A DNA stretch of 64,000 nucleotides, from the NCBI GenBank assembly GCA_000166095.1, contig CP002278.1, forward strand, positions 1,148,001 through 1,212,000, read 5' to 3'. This stretch comes from Methanothermus fervidus DSM 2088 (GTDB lineage: Archaea; Methanobacteriota; Methanobacteria; DSM-2088; Methanothermaceae). The position numbers and the translations under genes are program-made. Below the pieces are notes generated by a model. The model saw only the letters and a list, made by a program, of their open reading frames with translations, did no database searches and was not told the origin of the DNA. Shown here piece by piece: positions 47,694 to 57,901 of this stretch. Numbering within the stretch: position 1 is the first letter of the stretch; each line of letters begins with the position of its first letter.

Positions 47694-49229
47694 TTATGAT
47701 AATTTAATTCCCTTTACAAGAGGATTTTTCCTTAGCCATTCTATATTGCTTCTATATAACATTCTGATATCATCTATACCTAATTTTATCATTGCTAATC
47801 TTTCAATTCCCAATCCAAATGCAGCCACTGGTGTCTTAATACCTAATGGTTCAAGAACTTCTGGACGAAACATGCCTGCTCCACCAAGTTCTATCCAAGA
47901 GCCTTTCTCTGGTAAATAAATTTCACATTCAGTTGAAAGATAAGTGTATGGGAAATAAGCAGGTCTAAATCTCACTTCAAAACCTAATTTTTTATAAAAT
48001 TCCCTTAATGTTCCAAGGAGATCTCTAAATGTAACATCTTTTGATGCTATAATCCCTTCCACCTGATGAAATTCTGGCAAATGCTTATAAGTTATAGTTT
48101 CTCTTCTAAAAACTCTACCAATTGAAAACATTTTTACTGGAGGTTTGTTCTCAAATAAAAATCTTGCAGATATACATGTTGTATGTGTTCTTAAAACAGG
48201 TTTTTTTGCTATAGATATGTCCCATTTATAGCCCCAACCTTCAGAACCTGTTGATCCACCATGCTCATGAACATCTTTAACCTTTTTAACCAATTTTTCA
48301 TCTGGGAGATCACATATTTTAGGATTTTTTAAATAAAATGTATCCTGCATCTCTCTTGCAGCATGGTCTTGAGGTTGGAATAAACTATCAAAATTCCAAA
48401 AAGCTGATTCAACGATAGGACCTCTTGATTCTTTAAATCCCATGCTAATAAATATTTTTCTTATCTCTTCTATTATGTCACGTAGTGGATGTGTTTTACC
48501 CGGATAAATTTTTGGATATTCAACGAAAATGTCATAAGGTCTATACTTAAGTCTTTTCCACCTGCCACTTTTCAAATCTTCGTGTGTTACTTGTGTAGCT
48601 TCTTCAATTATTTCTAATCCTTCGTCCAATAATTTTTTACCTTCTTCTGTTATTTCTAAAACATGTGTTGTTTTTTCTTTTATATCGAGAAGTCCTCTAT
48701 TTTTTAACAATTCATACCCTTTTTTGAGGTCTTTGGTAAGTGAAGAATACCATATTTCCTCCTTTTTCAATAACTCTTTTAACAATTTTTCATCTTCAAA
48801 ATCTTTATCTATAAATTTTTCACATTTTTTTGTTACTTCAAGTACGCCTTTTTTTATTTTAATACAATTTTTCTTTTTTAACCATCCAATACCTATATTT
48901 ATATCTTTTTTTTCGAAAGGAGATTCTCTAAAAAGATCTTTCATTTTTATACTCTTTTTTTCCAATAAATAATTGAGCAGGCGTCTTTCAGGTAAGCCTT
49001 CTTTAGCATATTTTAATCCTTCATCATTTAATCTTATTAAATAATCAGTTTTTCTATGTATTTTTACAAGATTTTTTGATTCTAAAGATCCAGCAGCACT
49101 CATTACAGCCTTTATATCCATTTTTTGTTTTTTTGCAATTTTTTCTGGCTTTAATGAAAAACCTAATGATTCAAATGCCTTTAATACTTTTTTTTCATAA
49201 ATGTGCAATTCATCTGTTTTGTAAACCAT
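47694..49229 (-). CDS. pheS: Phenylalanine-tRNA ligase alpha subunit
   Basis: Catalytic subunit, 511 residues, the archaeal/eukaryotic long form. The first 200 residues or so hold winged-helix modules for tRNA binding. The class II core has motif 2 GRVFRRETITYKHLPEFHQ and motif 3 AAFGLGIERLAM. ATG 49229 has GGAGGG upstream and overlaps the 3' end of the citG-like gene by 20 bases. pheT is not in the window. Confidence 0.96.
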   Translation of the reverse strand: MVYKTDELHIYEKKVLKAFESLGFSLKPEKIAKKQKMDIKAVMSAAGSLESKNLVKIHRKTDYLIRLNDEGLKYAKEGLPERRLLNYLLEKKSIKMKDLFRESPFEKKDINIGIGWLKKKNCIKIKKGVLEVTKKCEKFIDKDFEDEKLLKELLKKEEIWYSSLTKDLKKGYELLKNRGLLDIKEKTTHVLEITEEGKKLLDEGLEIIEEATQVTHEDLKSGRWKRLKYRPYDIFVEYPKIYPGKTHPLRDIIEEIRKIFISMGFKESRGPIVESAFWNFDSLFQPQDHAAREMQDTFYLKNPKICDLPDEKLVKKVKDVHEHGGSTGSEGWGYKWDISIAKKPVLRTHTTCISARFLFENKPPVKMFSIGRVFRRETITYKHLPEFHQVEGIIASKDVTFRDLLGTLREFYKKLGFEVRFRPAYFPYTYLSTECEIYLPEKGSWIELGGAGMFRPEVLEPLGIKTPVAAFGLGIERLAMIKLGIDDIRMLYRSNIEWLRKNPLVKGIKLS

Positions 49230-50157
49230 TTGCGCCCTCCTTCAATATACATTTTGGAGAATTAGAAGTTTTGTCATACATATCTAGTAGTGTGACCATT
49301 ATAGATGCAGCTGTTAAATCTGCAGTAGTGCCTGGGTTTAGATTTTTTTCTCTTAATTTCTTATCCAAATGTTTTATTTTTTTGTATCCCTCATTGCTTA
49401 ACATGCCACCAACATCTAATATATCTTTAGCAGCTTCAGATACTTTTACAGCAGTTTTATGTCCATATTTTCTTCTAATTAAAGTATCTGGAAATTTAGA
49501 TAAAATAACTAAAAATGTTTGGACAGTGGCAATATTTATTCCATATTTTAAATTTTTTTTAAAAGTTGGGAAACCTATATCAAATGTTATTGGCATTGCA
49601 TTAGTTAATTCATTCGCTATATTATCCCAAGATGAGGAAATTTTTAAAACATCAAACATATTCAAATTATTTTTCAATAATTTACTTTCAGATGATTTAT
49701 CGGTTACATCAATTTCATGATTTCCCATACCACCTGCGTTTGCCATACGTATTGCTCTATATAAATATACAGAATCTTTAGGTGTTGTATTACGCATAAT
49801 TTTATCAACATTTTCCCTAATTTCACCAAATCTTTTTGACATTCCAGCAGCAGCTGATAGAGGTGTTAATAACATTATTATTCCTAAATTTGTATTGTTA
49901 TTTACCCATTTTTTTGTTTCTTTGACAGCTTTATATATTAAATATCCAAGCTCTATAGATTTTAAATCCCTACATTTTTTACTTCTTTTGGCAGCTTCAT
50001 ACATTACATCCCCAATTACAATACCACTTATAAGAAAATCTTCAAAACACATGTCATCAAAATCTTTAGTTCTATGAACATTTCCAGGCTTTGGATATCC
50101 ACTAACTTCTAATATTGATGCTATTTGCGCTGATTTTGAAACATAATTAGCATTCAT
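49210..50157 (-). CDS. Triphosphoribosyl-dephospho-CoA synthase family protein (CitG/MdcB-like)
   Basis: A 315-residue protein with the CitG-like motifs EVSGYPKPGNVHR, NTNLGIIMLLTPL and the later NPGTTADLTAASI. CitG makes the precursor of the citrate lyase prosthetic group; methanogens lack that enzyme, so the role here must differ and is unknown. It lies between hemB and pheS on one transcript, with three bases to hemB. Confidence 0.85.
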   Translation of the reverse strand: MNANYVSKSAQIASILEVSGYPKPGNVHRTKDFDDMCFEDFLISGIVIGDVMYEAAKRSKKCRDLKSIELGYLIYKAVKETKKWVNNNTNLGIIMLLTPLSAAAGMSKRFGEIRENVDKIMRNTTPKDSVYLYRAIRMANAGGMGNHEIDVTDKSSESKLLKNNLNMFDVLKISSSWDNIANELTNAMPITFDIGFPTFKKNLKYGINIATVQTFLVILSKFPDTLIRRKYGHKTAVKVSEAAKDILDVGGMLSNEGYKKIKHLDKKLREKNLNPGTTADLTAASIMVTLLDMYDKTSNSPKCILKEGANGLQNR

Positions 50158-50160
50158 AGC

Positions 50161-51123
50161 TTATATTTCCTCCACAATTTCAGGAGCAAAATGTGTGATT
50201 ATTAAATCTGCACCTGCACGTTTTATGGAAAGCAATGTTTCTATTATAACTTTATTAGAAAGATAATTTGCATCTATAGCGGCTTTTATCATTGAATATT
50301 CACCACTTACATTATATGCGGCAGTAGGTACTCCAAAAGTATCTTTAACAAGTCTAATAATATCAAGATAAGGTAAAGCAGGTTTTACCATTACGATGTC
50401 GGCGCCTTCATCAATATCTAATTTGACTTCCCTTAGAGCTTCTAAAGAGTTCGGTGGATCCATTTGGTAAGTACTTCTATCTCCAAATGCTGGAGATGAA
50501 TATACTGCTGATCTGAATGGTTCATAAAAAGATGACGCGTATTTTGCCGAATATGACATTATTATTACATCATCAAAACCATTTTTTTCTAATTCTTCCC
50601 TTATAGCCTTTACACGACCATCCATCATGTCTGATGGTGCAACAACGTCTGCACCAGCTTCAGCATGTGATAAAGCTACTTTAGATAAATATTTGAGAGT
50701 TTCATCGTTTACTATTTTTTTGTTTTTAACTATTCCGCAATGTCCATGTTCAGTATATTGACAAAGACATACATCGGTTATTACTACTAAGTCTGTCTCT
50801 TCTTTTAATAATTTTACAGATTTTTGGACAATGCCATTTGGGTCATAAGCGCTGGATCCATATTTATCTTTTTTTTTCGGAATTCCAAAAACTAATATAG
50901 CTTTTAATCCTTTTTCTTCTAGCTTTTTAGCCTCATCTATTAATTCATCGACAGAGTACCTATATTGTCCTGGCATTTTAGGAATTTTTTCCTTGGTTTT
51001 TATACCTTCTTTTACAAAAACAGGATATATCAAATCATCTTTGGATAAAGTAGTCTCTTTCACTAGAGACCTTATTTTAGAATTTTTTCTTAACCTTCTC
51101 ATCCGAGTGTATGGAAATTTCAT
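50161..51123 (-). CDS. hemB: Porphobilinogen synthase (5-aminolevulinate dehydratase)
   Basis: Condenses two 5-aminolevulinate molecules to porphobilinogen. The 320-residue enzyme has the zinc-binding [14 protein letters not shown], the active-site lysine segments [15 protein letters not shown] and [10 protein letters not shown], and the [11 protein letters not shown] loop. It supplies HemC encoded at 3.5 kb. AGGTG precedes the ATG. Confidence 0.96.
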   Translation of the reverse strand: MKFPYTRMRRLRKNSKIRSLVKETTLSKDDLIYPVFVKEGIKTKEKIPKMPGQYRYSVDELIDEAKKLEEKGLKAILVFGIPKKKDKYGSSAYDPNGIVQKSVKLLKEETDLVVITDVCLCQYTEHGHCGIVKNKKIVNDETLKYLSKVALSHAEAGADVVAPSDMMDGRVKAIREELEKNGFDDVIIMSYSAKYASSFYEPFRSAVYSSPAFGDRSTYQMDPPNSLEALREVKLDIDEGADIVMVKPALPYLDIIRLVKDTFGVPTAAYNVSGEYSMIKAAIDANYLSNKVIIETLLSIKRAGADLIITHFAPEIVEEI

Positions 51124-51153
51124 TTTAATACACCTGATGAAGTCGTAGAAATA

Positions 51154-53163
51154 TCACCAAATATCAATAAACCCATATTCATTCCCTGTATATCTAGCTA
51201 TATACCTAAATTCTCCCCTTGGAGCTATGTATTTACTTATCTCCCTCATCTGTGGATTCAATCCCTCAATTTCATATTTTATTCTTAGATTTAATGGAAT
51301 TCTATATCTTGATGGATTTTTGACAATCATTGTTCCAGATACTGCATATTTAAATGGATATTTACCTAACTCTATTGTTTTTGTTTCATTTGGCTTTAGA
51401 GTTATTGTTAATTCTCTATAGCTGACTTTAGTTCCATTAACTGGATTTGTGTAGATTGAGATGTAATATTTTATGGTTATTGTTGATTTTCCTAAGTTTG
51501 TTAGGGTTATTGTGAAGGTTTTGTTTTGGATTGATGCTTGACTTACAGTTACTGTAACTGGTGTTAGGTTTCCTATTGTAACGTTGTAGGTTCCTGGTTG
51601 TGTTAAGGTGTAAGTGAAGTTTATGTTTATAGTAGTATGTGCTGGCACGAAAACAATTTTATTTGCCACGGCTTGTTTATTTATATATAAAATTGCTGTA
51701 TAGTTACTATCTACGTTAGAAGGATTATTCACTGCTGCATTCACAAATATTGTCAGTGGTACAGTGCCATGTTCTGGAGTAACTGTCAAATTGCTTAGTT
51801 TAAATTCTAAGCCTACAATTTTTCTTACTATATTGTTATTTATATTTGCATCTTTAATGCTTGTACCTATTAAATATTGGTTTTGAGTAGGAATTTCTAC
51901 AACTATCTCTGATCCAGGATTTACATCCCTTTGCCATATGATGGATTGAACTTCAGAAGGAGACAAAGGTCCTATTTCACCTACATATGTTTCATTGTTG
52001 TGTGTAATTTTAATCAAAACTTTGGCGTTAGGATCTATTTTTTTCATGTCGGCCTTTCCATTGTTTTTGACCATTGCCTTTATTTTTCCATCACATATTT
52101 CAATATCTTCAATTGTTAAATCAACAATTAATGGTTTGTAATCTAAATTAACTTTATTATATGTGTAGGGGATATCTCCAATTCCATCTCCATCGCTATC
52201 GTTCCCAAAATAATCTAACCAGTAATTACCTTCGTTAGTAGTGTTCCAATAGTTATTTAATAACTCACCATCTACAGCAATCGAATTATTTAAGAAATAA
52301 TTTTTGTATACATAATTTTTTATTCCCTGGATGGAGAGCCCATATTCACAATTTGTAATAGTATTTAAGCAAATTATATTGTTTGTACAGCCGGTTTTGA
52401 GTGATATTCCTTTATTGCACCCAGCTATATAATTATCAGAAATAGTACAGTTTCTTGCCCCTCCTGTTGCACCGAGATATATACCATTGAAGCTACATAA
52501 GAGAACAACATTTTTTTGGATAATACAGTTATTAGCACAATCAAGGGCAATTCCACATTTACATGATCTAATTATATTTTCAGATATTTCACAAGAATCA
52601 GTGGATCCACCTAATGTTCCTAAATGTATTCCCGCATATTTACATTTCATAATATTATTTCCAATTATCTTGTAATTTTTTGAAAATCCATAAGTAAATA
52701 TTCCTCCAATGATGGTATTATTTTCTATTTTCCAATCCCTTGTGGTTCCATTGATACATATACCACTTCCTGGTTCCTCAGCAGATGTATAAATTATGTT
52801 GTTCCGTATTACACAATTACTTGCATTTAACGCCATTATGGCATAAATACCATTCGTATTAATAATGAAACCTTCTATTGTTATATTATCTGTATTTATG
52901 TAAATAGTGGGAATTGATGGATCCTTAGCTATTATTTTTGCTTTCCCATCGCCTTCCAATGTTATAGATTTGTTAATAACAATGTTTTCACAATATTCTC
53001 CAGGCTTAACAAAAATAATATGCCCATCTTTTGTATCATAATCATCTATTGCAGACTGAATTGACGTAAATGTTTTGTTGTTATTTAGATTTACAACTTC
53101 TGCATGAGCTATAGAAGTTCCTAAAAAACAGATTAAAGCAATAATTAACATTATTTTTTTAAT
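51154..53163 (-). CDS. Exported beta-helix/NosD-like protein with CARDB domain
   Basis: An exported surface protein of about 669 residues. A signal peptide (KKIMLIIALICFLGTSIAHA) leads into a right-handed parallel beta-helix (about residues 30-330) with repeated N-x-I and Cys-bearing turns, such as NCIIQKNVVLLCS and NGIYLGATGG, closing with the NosD-like YWLDYFGNDSDGDGIGDIPYTY. A CARDB-like beta-sandwich (about 430-520) and a further beta domain follow. No C-terminal membrane anchor is seen. GGAGGTGA at 53168-53175 is spaced correctly for ATT 53163, not for the nearest ATG at 53151, so ATT is proposed as start. Confidence 0.8.
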   Translation of the reverse strand: MKKIMLIIALICFLGTSIAHAEVVNLNNNKTFTSIQSAIDDYDTKDGHIIFVKPGEYCENIVINKSITLEGDGKAKIIAKDPSIPTIYINTDNITIEGFIINTNGIYAIMALNASNCVIRNNIIYTSAEEPGSGICINGTTRDWKIENNTIIGGIFTYGFSKNYKIIGNNIMKCKYAGIHLGTLGGSTDSCEISENIIRSCKCGIALDCANNCIIQKNVVLLCSFNGIYLGATGGARNCTISDNYIAGCNKGISLKTGCTNNIICLNTITNCEYGLSIQGIKNYVYKNYFLNNSIAVDGELLNNYWNTTNEGNYWLDYFGNDSDGDGIGDIPYTYNKVNLDYKPLIVDLTIEDIEICDGKIKAMVKNNGKADMKKIDPNAKVLIKITHNNETYVGEIGPLSPSEVQSIIWQRDVNPGSEIVVEIPTQNQYLIGTSIKDANINNNIVRKIVGLEFKLSNLTVTPEHGTVPLTIFVNAAVNNPSNVDSNYTAILYINKQAVANKIVFVPAHTTININFTYTLTQPGTYNVTIGNLTPVTVTVSQASIQNKTFTITLTNLGKSTITIKYYISIYTNPVNGTKVSYRELTITLKPNETKTIELGKYPFKYAVSGTMIVKNPSRYRIPLNLRIKYEIEGLNPQMREISKYIAPRGEFRYIARYTGNEYGFIDIW

Positions 53164-53208
53164 AGTTTCACCTCCAAATAAGTTTTGTTTAAATTTATAC
53201 AAGAAAAC

Positions 53209-53222
53209 TTTATATATAACTT
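53209..53222 (-). promoter_or_regulatory. TATA element of the exported beta-helix gene
   Basis: Minus strand AGTTATATATAAAG. It predicts a start near 53189 and a leader of about 26 bases that contains GGAGGTGA. The divergent CobN-like gene starts 49 bases to the right, so the element could also influence that gene. Confidence 0.6.
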
Positions 53223-53270
53223 TCTTGAGATATATTCAAATAGTTTTGAAAATAGATAAATGGTGAGAAA

Positions 53271-56200
53271 ATGAAGGCAAAATCATTTTTAATAATACTT
53301 ACATTGATTATAGCTTTCATCATTAATATTTCACCAGTTTTAGGAATAGAAGTCAAAGGATCTGTGAAGGAAATTTATAATGAAACATCGGACACATACG
53401 TAACTTTAGAAAATGCAATACCTGTCAAAGATGCTAATATAACTTTAATAAAAGACAATGTTGTCCTAAATAAAACTACAACTGATAACAATGGGAAATA
53501 TTTAATAACAGCAAATGCTACTCCGCCCTTAATACTAAAAATAGAATATTCAACATATAAACCAGCGATATTTACTGTAAATAAAGATTGTGAAATAAAT
53601 CATGTTTTTATTCCAGATATTGTAATAATAGGTTGTCCAAAACCATTTGGAGTAGAATTAAGTAAGAGATTAATGTTTTATGATCCTTGGATGCCTGGAG
53701 CTGAAAAAGATTGTTGGATTTTAGAACATGCAAATTTTGCTTTTTTATACATGCAAACACCAGGTACCGGTCAGAAAGACTTTTGGATTCAATATCTTGG
53801 TAATAGTCCTGCTAATAAAACAGGACATATAGCTGCATATGCTGGAATGGGAGAAGAAAGGTATTTCAACATAATTGGGGGTAGTAAAAATTCACTAGAA
53901 AATACATATCTTGCCAGTTATTATGTTTTGGCATCTGGAAATGCTACAAAGATTAATTATGATAGAATGGTCAAATACATAAGTTATTTATTAAATGAAA
54001 CAACTTACAATCCAATAGAGCACGATGAAGTTCCCATATTTGCTGGTGGAGGTACAGCAGGCAGTTGGGGATTATATCATCCTGATCTTGGAACAAGAAC
54101 AGTGTTAGGATATAATTTAACACAACCTAGCCCTAAACAAATAAAACAATGGATAGAGGAGAATCCTGGGTTAGCAATTTCTGGTAACTTAAAATGGCTA
54201 GCAAAATTAAATATGTATCTTGTTTCATCTGGTTTTGCAAAACTTTGTGAAGATTTTGAGAACTGGTATAATAATAATAAACCAAATCTTAAAGGGCCTT
54301 TTATAGTGGTTGTAAGTTATTGGCCAGGTGGTCAAAAAGACCCTACTATAGACATGCTGATTAGAGAATTGGAAAAAAGAGGTAGGCCTGCATTTGATTT
54401 ATATCAGATTGAAACACAGCCACCAGCTAGTAAACTACTGGAATTGATGGTTAAAGGCATTAATGGAACTGGTTTCATAAAAAGAGGAATATCTGCTGTT
54501 ATATCTTTAGTAAGCTGGTCTTTAAACTATGATAATTTACCAGAAGGTGCTGTAAAGGAATATTTAAACATGAATATTCCTATAATTAAAGGAATGGAGT
54601 TGTGGACAAATAATGGTTTAGAAAATCCATTAGGAACGCAGTTTGAATTAACATGGCAAATGGGACTACCATATCGTGAAGGTGTATTTGGTCCTACGCC
54701 AGTGAGTTATAGAGATGAAAGAAGTGGAAGATATATACCAATTGAGACTGGCATTAAGAAAATTGTTGACAATGCAATAAAATGGGCAAAACTAAGAGAA
54801 ATTCCAAATAAAGACAAAAGAATAGCTATAATTATTTACAATTATCCTCCAGGAAAAGATAATTTTGTTGCTTCTTACTTAGACGTTTTCAAAAGTATCC
54901 ATGATCTACTCACAAGACTAAAGGAACTTGGTTATAGTGTTAGTGAAATACCTACACCTGAGGAATTATACAATATAGTGGCTGAAGGTGGAAACAAAGG
55001 TACATGGGCTCAACCTGCACTTGAGAAGTATGTAGATAAAAATTGGAAAAGATTAATGGAAAATAATCAATTAATACCCTTGAATAAATATTTAGAATGG
55101 TTTAATCAATTACCAGATCCAATGAAAAGGAATATAACAGGAAAATGGGGAGAACCTCCTGGAAATATAATGACTGTCACAAGAAATGGCACTAAATACA
55201 TAGTAATTCCAGGCGTAAAACTTGGAAATATATTCATTGCAATACAACCAAGTAGAGGTTGGGAAGAAGTTAAAGATTATCATGATCCTTATTTACCACC
55301 ACATCATCAATATGTTGCATTCTACAAATGGTTGGAAGAAAACTTCGATGCAATGATACATCTTGGTACTCATGGAACATTAGAGTGGTTACCTGGAAGA
55401 ACAACAGGAGTTATAGATTCTGATTATCCATTCCAACTTACATGCTTACCAAACATTTATCCATACATAGTTTCAAATCCAGGAGAAGGTCTTGTTGCTA
55501 AAGATAGAAGTTTTGCAGTAATAATTGATCACATGACGCCTGCTATGGTAGAAAGTGGTTTATATGGAAATCTTTCTGAATTACATGATCTAATACATAG
55601 ATATAATGCAGCATTAGAAGCAGGTGCTTCACAACTATTACCAGAATTAGAAAAAGAAATAATAGAGAAGGCTGCTTCATTAGGATTCAAAAAAGAAGGT
55701 AATTTCACAGATTGGCTTAGAGAATTACATATTCAACTGCATGAAATAGAGAATGATGTTATACCTTTAGGATTACATAGTCTAGGAAAAATACTGGAAG
55801 GAGATGAACTTGTTGAAGAACTATATACAATAGCATCTTCAAGAAGCGACTTAATGGAAAATATAAAGAGAATGATGTATCCAGAAATAAAAGAGAGCTA
55901 CTACGACATAATGTATGATCCAAAATATGAAGACAAAGTCGAAAAAATTAAAGAAAAAGCGAAAGAATGGATAAGAAATATCATAAATGGCAATATACCT
56001 CCAGAAATTAAACCTGATGATTTAAAATTCATAAATGAAACTTTAACAAAAATTAGAGCCAATGAAGAATGGCAAAACCTACTAAATGCATTATCAGGTG
56101 GTTATGTACCTCCCGGACTTGCAGGAGATCCTGCAAGGAGCGATGTTTTACCAACTGGAAGAAACTTTTATCCTTATGATGTTAAAAAAATGCCAACAAA

Positions 56201-57872
56201 AGCTGCATGGGAGTCTGCAAAAAAAATTGTTGATGACATGTTAAGAAAATATTATAAAGAACATGGAAAATTCCCAGAATTAGTTGGAATGGTAATGTGG
56301 GGTACAGAATTACTAAGAACTGAAGCACTTGCAATAGCTGAATTTATGTATCTTTTAGGTGTAAAACCAGATTGGGCACCAAATGGAGACGTTAAAGGTG
56401 TAGTTTTAATGGATCCATCAGAATTTGCAATTGAAATTGATGGTAAAAAAATAATTAGGCCAAGAATAGATGTTTTTACAACTGCTGTGACATATAATCA
56501 AGCATGGATTGATCTAATGAATAAAGCTGTTGAACTAGCTAGCGAAGCTAAAGATGTTGAAAATTATGTTGCTAAACATTATAAAGAATGTAATTCTCTT
56601 GATAGAGTTTTCGGTTTAAGAGGTTATGTATTAGAAGGAACTGGTGTTTGTGATTTGGTTCCACAAACAGGAAAATGGAACACAACTAAAGAGTTGGCAG
56701 ATGTTTATCTTTCTAGAGTTTCTTATGCATGGAAATCTGTTAATGGCGTAATGCAAATGAAACAAAATAAGGACGTATTCCAATATCTATTAAAGAAAAT
56801 GGATATCGCAACACAAACAATCGATAGTACTTGGAGACTTTTTGACACAGACGACTATTATGACTGGTATGGTGGATTAATATTGGCATCAAAGACTTTA
56901 GGTGGAAATCCAGAAACAATGCTCCAAGACATTAGGAATTTAAAATTTACTCAAATAAGATCTCTAAAGGAAGAAGTAGAATTAGAAATAAGATCACAGG
57001 TGTTAAATCCAAAATACATGGAATCATTGCTTAAAACTCCTAGTGGTTGGATGGAATATGCAAAAAGATATGAATACACGGTTGGTATTCATGTAACAAC
57101 AAATTCAGTAAGCAATGAATTATGGAACAAACTAGGAGAAAACTTAATAATGAATTTAAACCCTAAAACAAATTATGAAGCATTTGCAACACAATCAATG
57201 ATTGCATGGGTCCTAGAAATGGAAAGAAGGTCATTAGCATCTCTAAGACCTGAATTAAAAGTTGCCCTTGCTAATAAATATATAACTTTAGCCGTTAAAT
57301 ATGGACCAGTATGTTGTCACCATACATGTGCAAATATAAACTTTAATCTTTGGGTAATTCAAACATCTAACTTACCTCTATCATACCTCCAAAAATTCGC
57401 AGCCGCATTTGCAGAAACTACTGGAGTTAAGTTATCAATTCCAGGAGCTCCAACAACACCACAACCTTCAGTCCCTGGAATATCAATAACAGTCCCTGGA
57501 ATTCCAACATCCATTCCAGGAGCACCATCACAACTAGGAGCTCCAACTGCATTAGGAAGAGTAGGAATTGGAACTGCAGCAACAAGGGGAGTTTCACCAG
57601 GAATTTCAGGTCCTTCAGGTAGAGTTGGCGGTGAAATTGGTACAAGAGGAGCAGCTCAAGCTGCTGGAGCTGCAAGTAAATCCTCATCAGAATCAGGTGC
57701 TACAGGTAAAGCAGGAATTACAGGTGCTGCAGCAGGAAAAGCATATGAGATTACACCAGTGTCTAAAGGAATTGGAAGTCCATCATCAGTGCCATTCGCA
57801 GGAATAATCGGAGTTATAATATTGATTGCATTAATAGCAGTAGGATATCTATTGAGAAGGCCTAAATATTAG
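53271..57872 (+). CDS. Exported, membrane-anchored CobN/BchH-like chelatase homologue
   Basis: A 1533-residue protein. An N-terminal signal peptide (residues 1-25, FLIILTLIIAFIINISPVLG) is followed by a small carboxypeptidase-regulatory-like beta domain (about 27-110), a full CobN/magnesium-chelatase large-subunit body (about 115-1390) with the hallmark HLGTHGTLEWLPGR at 697-710, a Gly/Ala/Ser/Pro-rich stalk (about 1395-1500), and a C-terminal membrane helix ending in RRPKY. CobN normally acts in the cytoplasm to insert cobalt with CobS and CobT, so this protein is predicted to sit outside the membrane without access to ATP. The function is unknown; a surface tetrapyrrole-binding role is a guess. 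GGTGAG precedes the ATG. Confidence 0.88.
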   Translation: MKAKSFLIILTLIIAFIINISPVLGIEVKGSVKEIYNETSDTYVTLENAIPVKDANITLIKDNVVLNKTTTDNNGKYLITANATPPLILKIEYSTYKPAIFTVNKDCEINHVFIPDIVIIGCPKPFGVELSKRLMFYDPWMPGAEKDCWILEHANFAFLYMQTPGTGQKDFWIQYLGNSPANKTGHIAAYAGMGEERYFNIIGGSKNSLENTYLASYYVLASGNATKINYDRMVKYISYLLNETTYNPIEHDEVPIFAGGGTAGSWGLYHPDLGTRTVLGYNLTQPSPKQIKQWIEENPGLAISGNLKWLAKLNMYLVSSGFAKLCEDFENWYNNNKPNLKGPFIVVVSYWPGGQKDPTIDMLIRELEKRGRPAFDLYQIETQPPASKLLELMVKGINGTGFIKRGISAVISLVSWSLNYDNLPEGAVKEYLNMNIPIIKGMELWTNNGLENPLGTQFELTWQMGLPYREGVFGPTPVSYRDERSGRYIPIETGIKKIVDNAIKWAKLREIPNKDKRIAIIIYNYPPGKDNFVASYLDVFKSIHDLLTRLKELGYSVSEIPTPEELYNIVAEGGNKGTWAQPALEKYVDKNWKRLMENNQLIPLNKYLEWFNQLPDPMKRNITGKWGEPPGNIMTVTRNGTKYIVIPGVKLGNIFIAIQPSRGWEEVKDYHDPYLPPHHQYVAFYKWLEENFDAMIHLGTHGTLEWLPGRTTGVIDSDYPFQLTCLPNIYPYIVSNPGEGLVAKDRSFAVIIDHMTPAMVESGLYGNLSELHDLIHRYNAALEAGASQLLPELEKEIIEKAASLGFKKEGNFTDWLRELHIQLHEIENDVIPLGLHSLGKILEGDELVEELYTIASSRSDLMENIKRMMYPEIKESYYDIMYDPKYEDKVEKIKEKAKEWIRNIINGNIPPEIKPDDLKFINETLTKIRANEEWQNLLNALSGGYVPPGLAGDPARSDVLPTGRNFYPYDVKKMPTKAAWESAKKIVDDMLRKYYKEHGKFPELVGMVMWGTELLRTEALAIAEFMYLLGVKPDWAPNGDVKGVVLMDPSEFAIEIDGKKIIRPRIDVFTTAVTYNQAWIDLMNKAVELASEAKDVENYVAKHYKECNSLDRVFGLRGYVLEGTGVCDLVPQTGKWNTTKELADVYLSRVSYAWKSVNGVMQMKQNKDVFQYLLKKMDIATQTIDSTWRLFDTDDYYDWYGGLILASKTLGGNPETMLQDIRNLKFTQIRSLKEEVELEIRSQVLNPKYMESLLKTPSGWMEYAKRYEYTVGIHVTTNSVSNELWNKLGENLIMNLNPKTNYEAFATQSMIAWVLEMERRSLASLRPELKVALANKYITLAVKYGPVCCHHTCANINFNLWVIQTSNLPLSYLQKFAAAFAETTGVKLSIPGAPTTPQPSVPGISITVPGIPTSIPGAPSQLGAPTALGRVGIGTAATRGVSPGISGPSGRVGGEIGTRGAAQAAGAASKSSSESGATGKAGITGAAAGKAYEITPVSKGIGSPSSVPFAGIIGVIILIALIAVGYLLRRPKY

Positions 57873-57901
57873 TTCATTTTTATTTTTATCTCCCTATTAA
57901 T

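Noticed and set aside
51154-53163. Repeats in the beta-helix gene considered as tandem DNA repeats
   Set aside because: The periodicity is at protein level, from beta-helix turns, and the DNA copies are too divergent to be a recent repeat array.
57427-57807. Overlapping frames in the stalk region of the CobN-like gene
   Set aside because: They come from the biased Gly/Ala/Ser/Pro codons of the linker and have low-complexity Leu/Gln-rich products.
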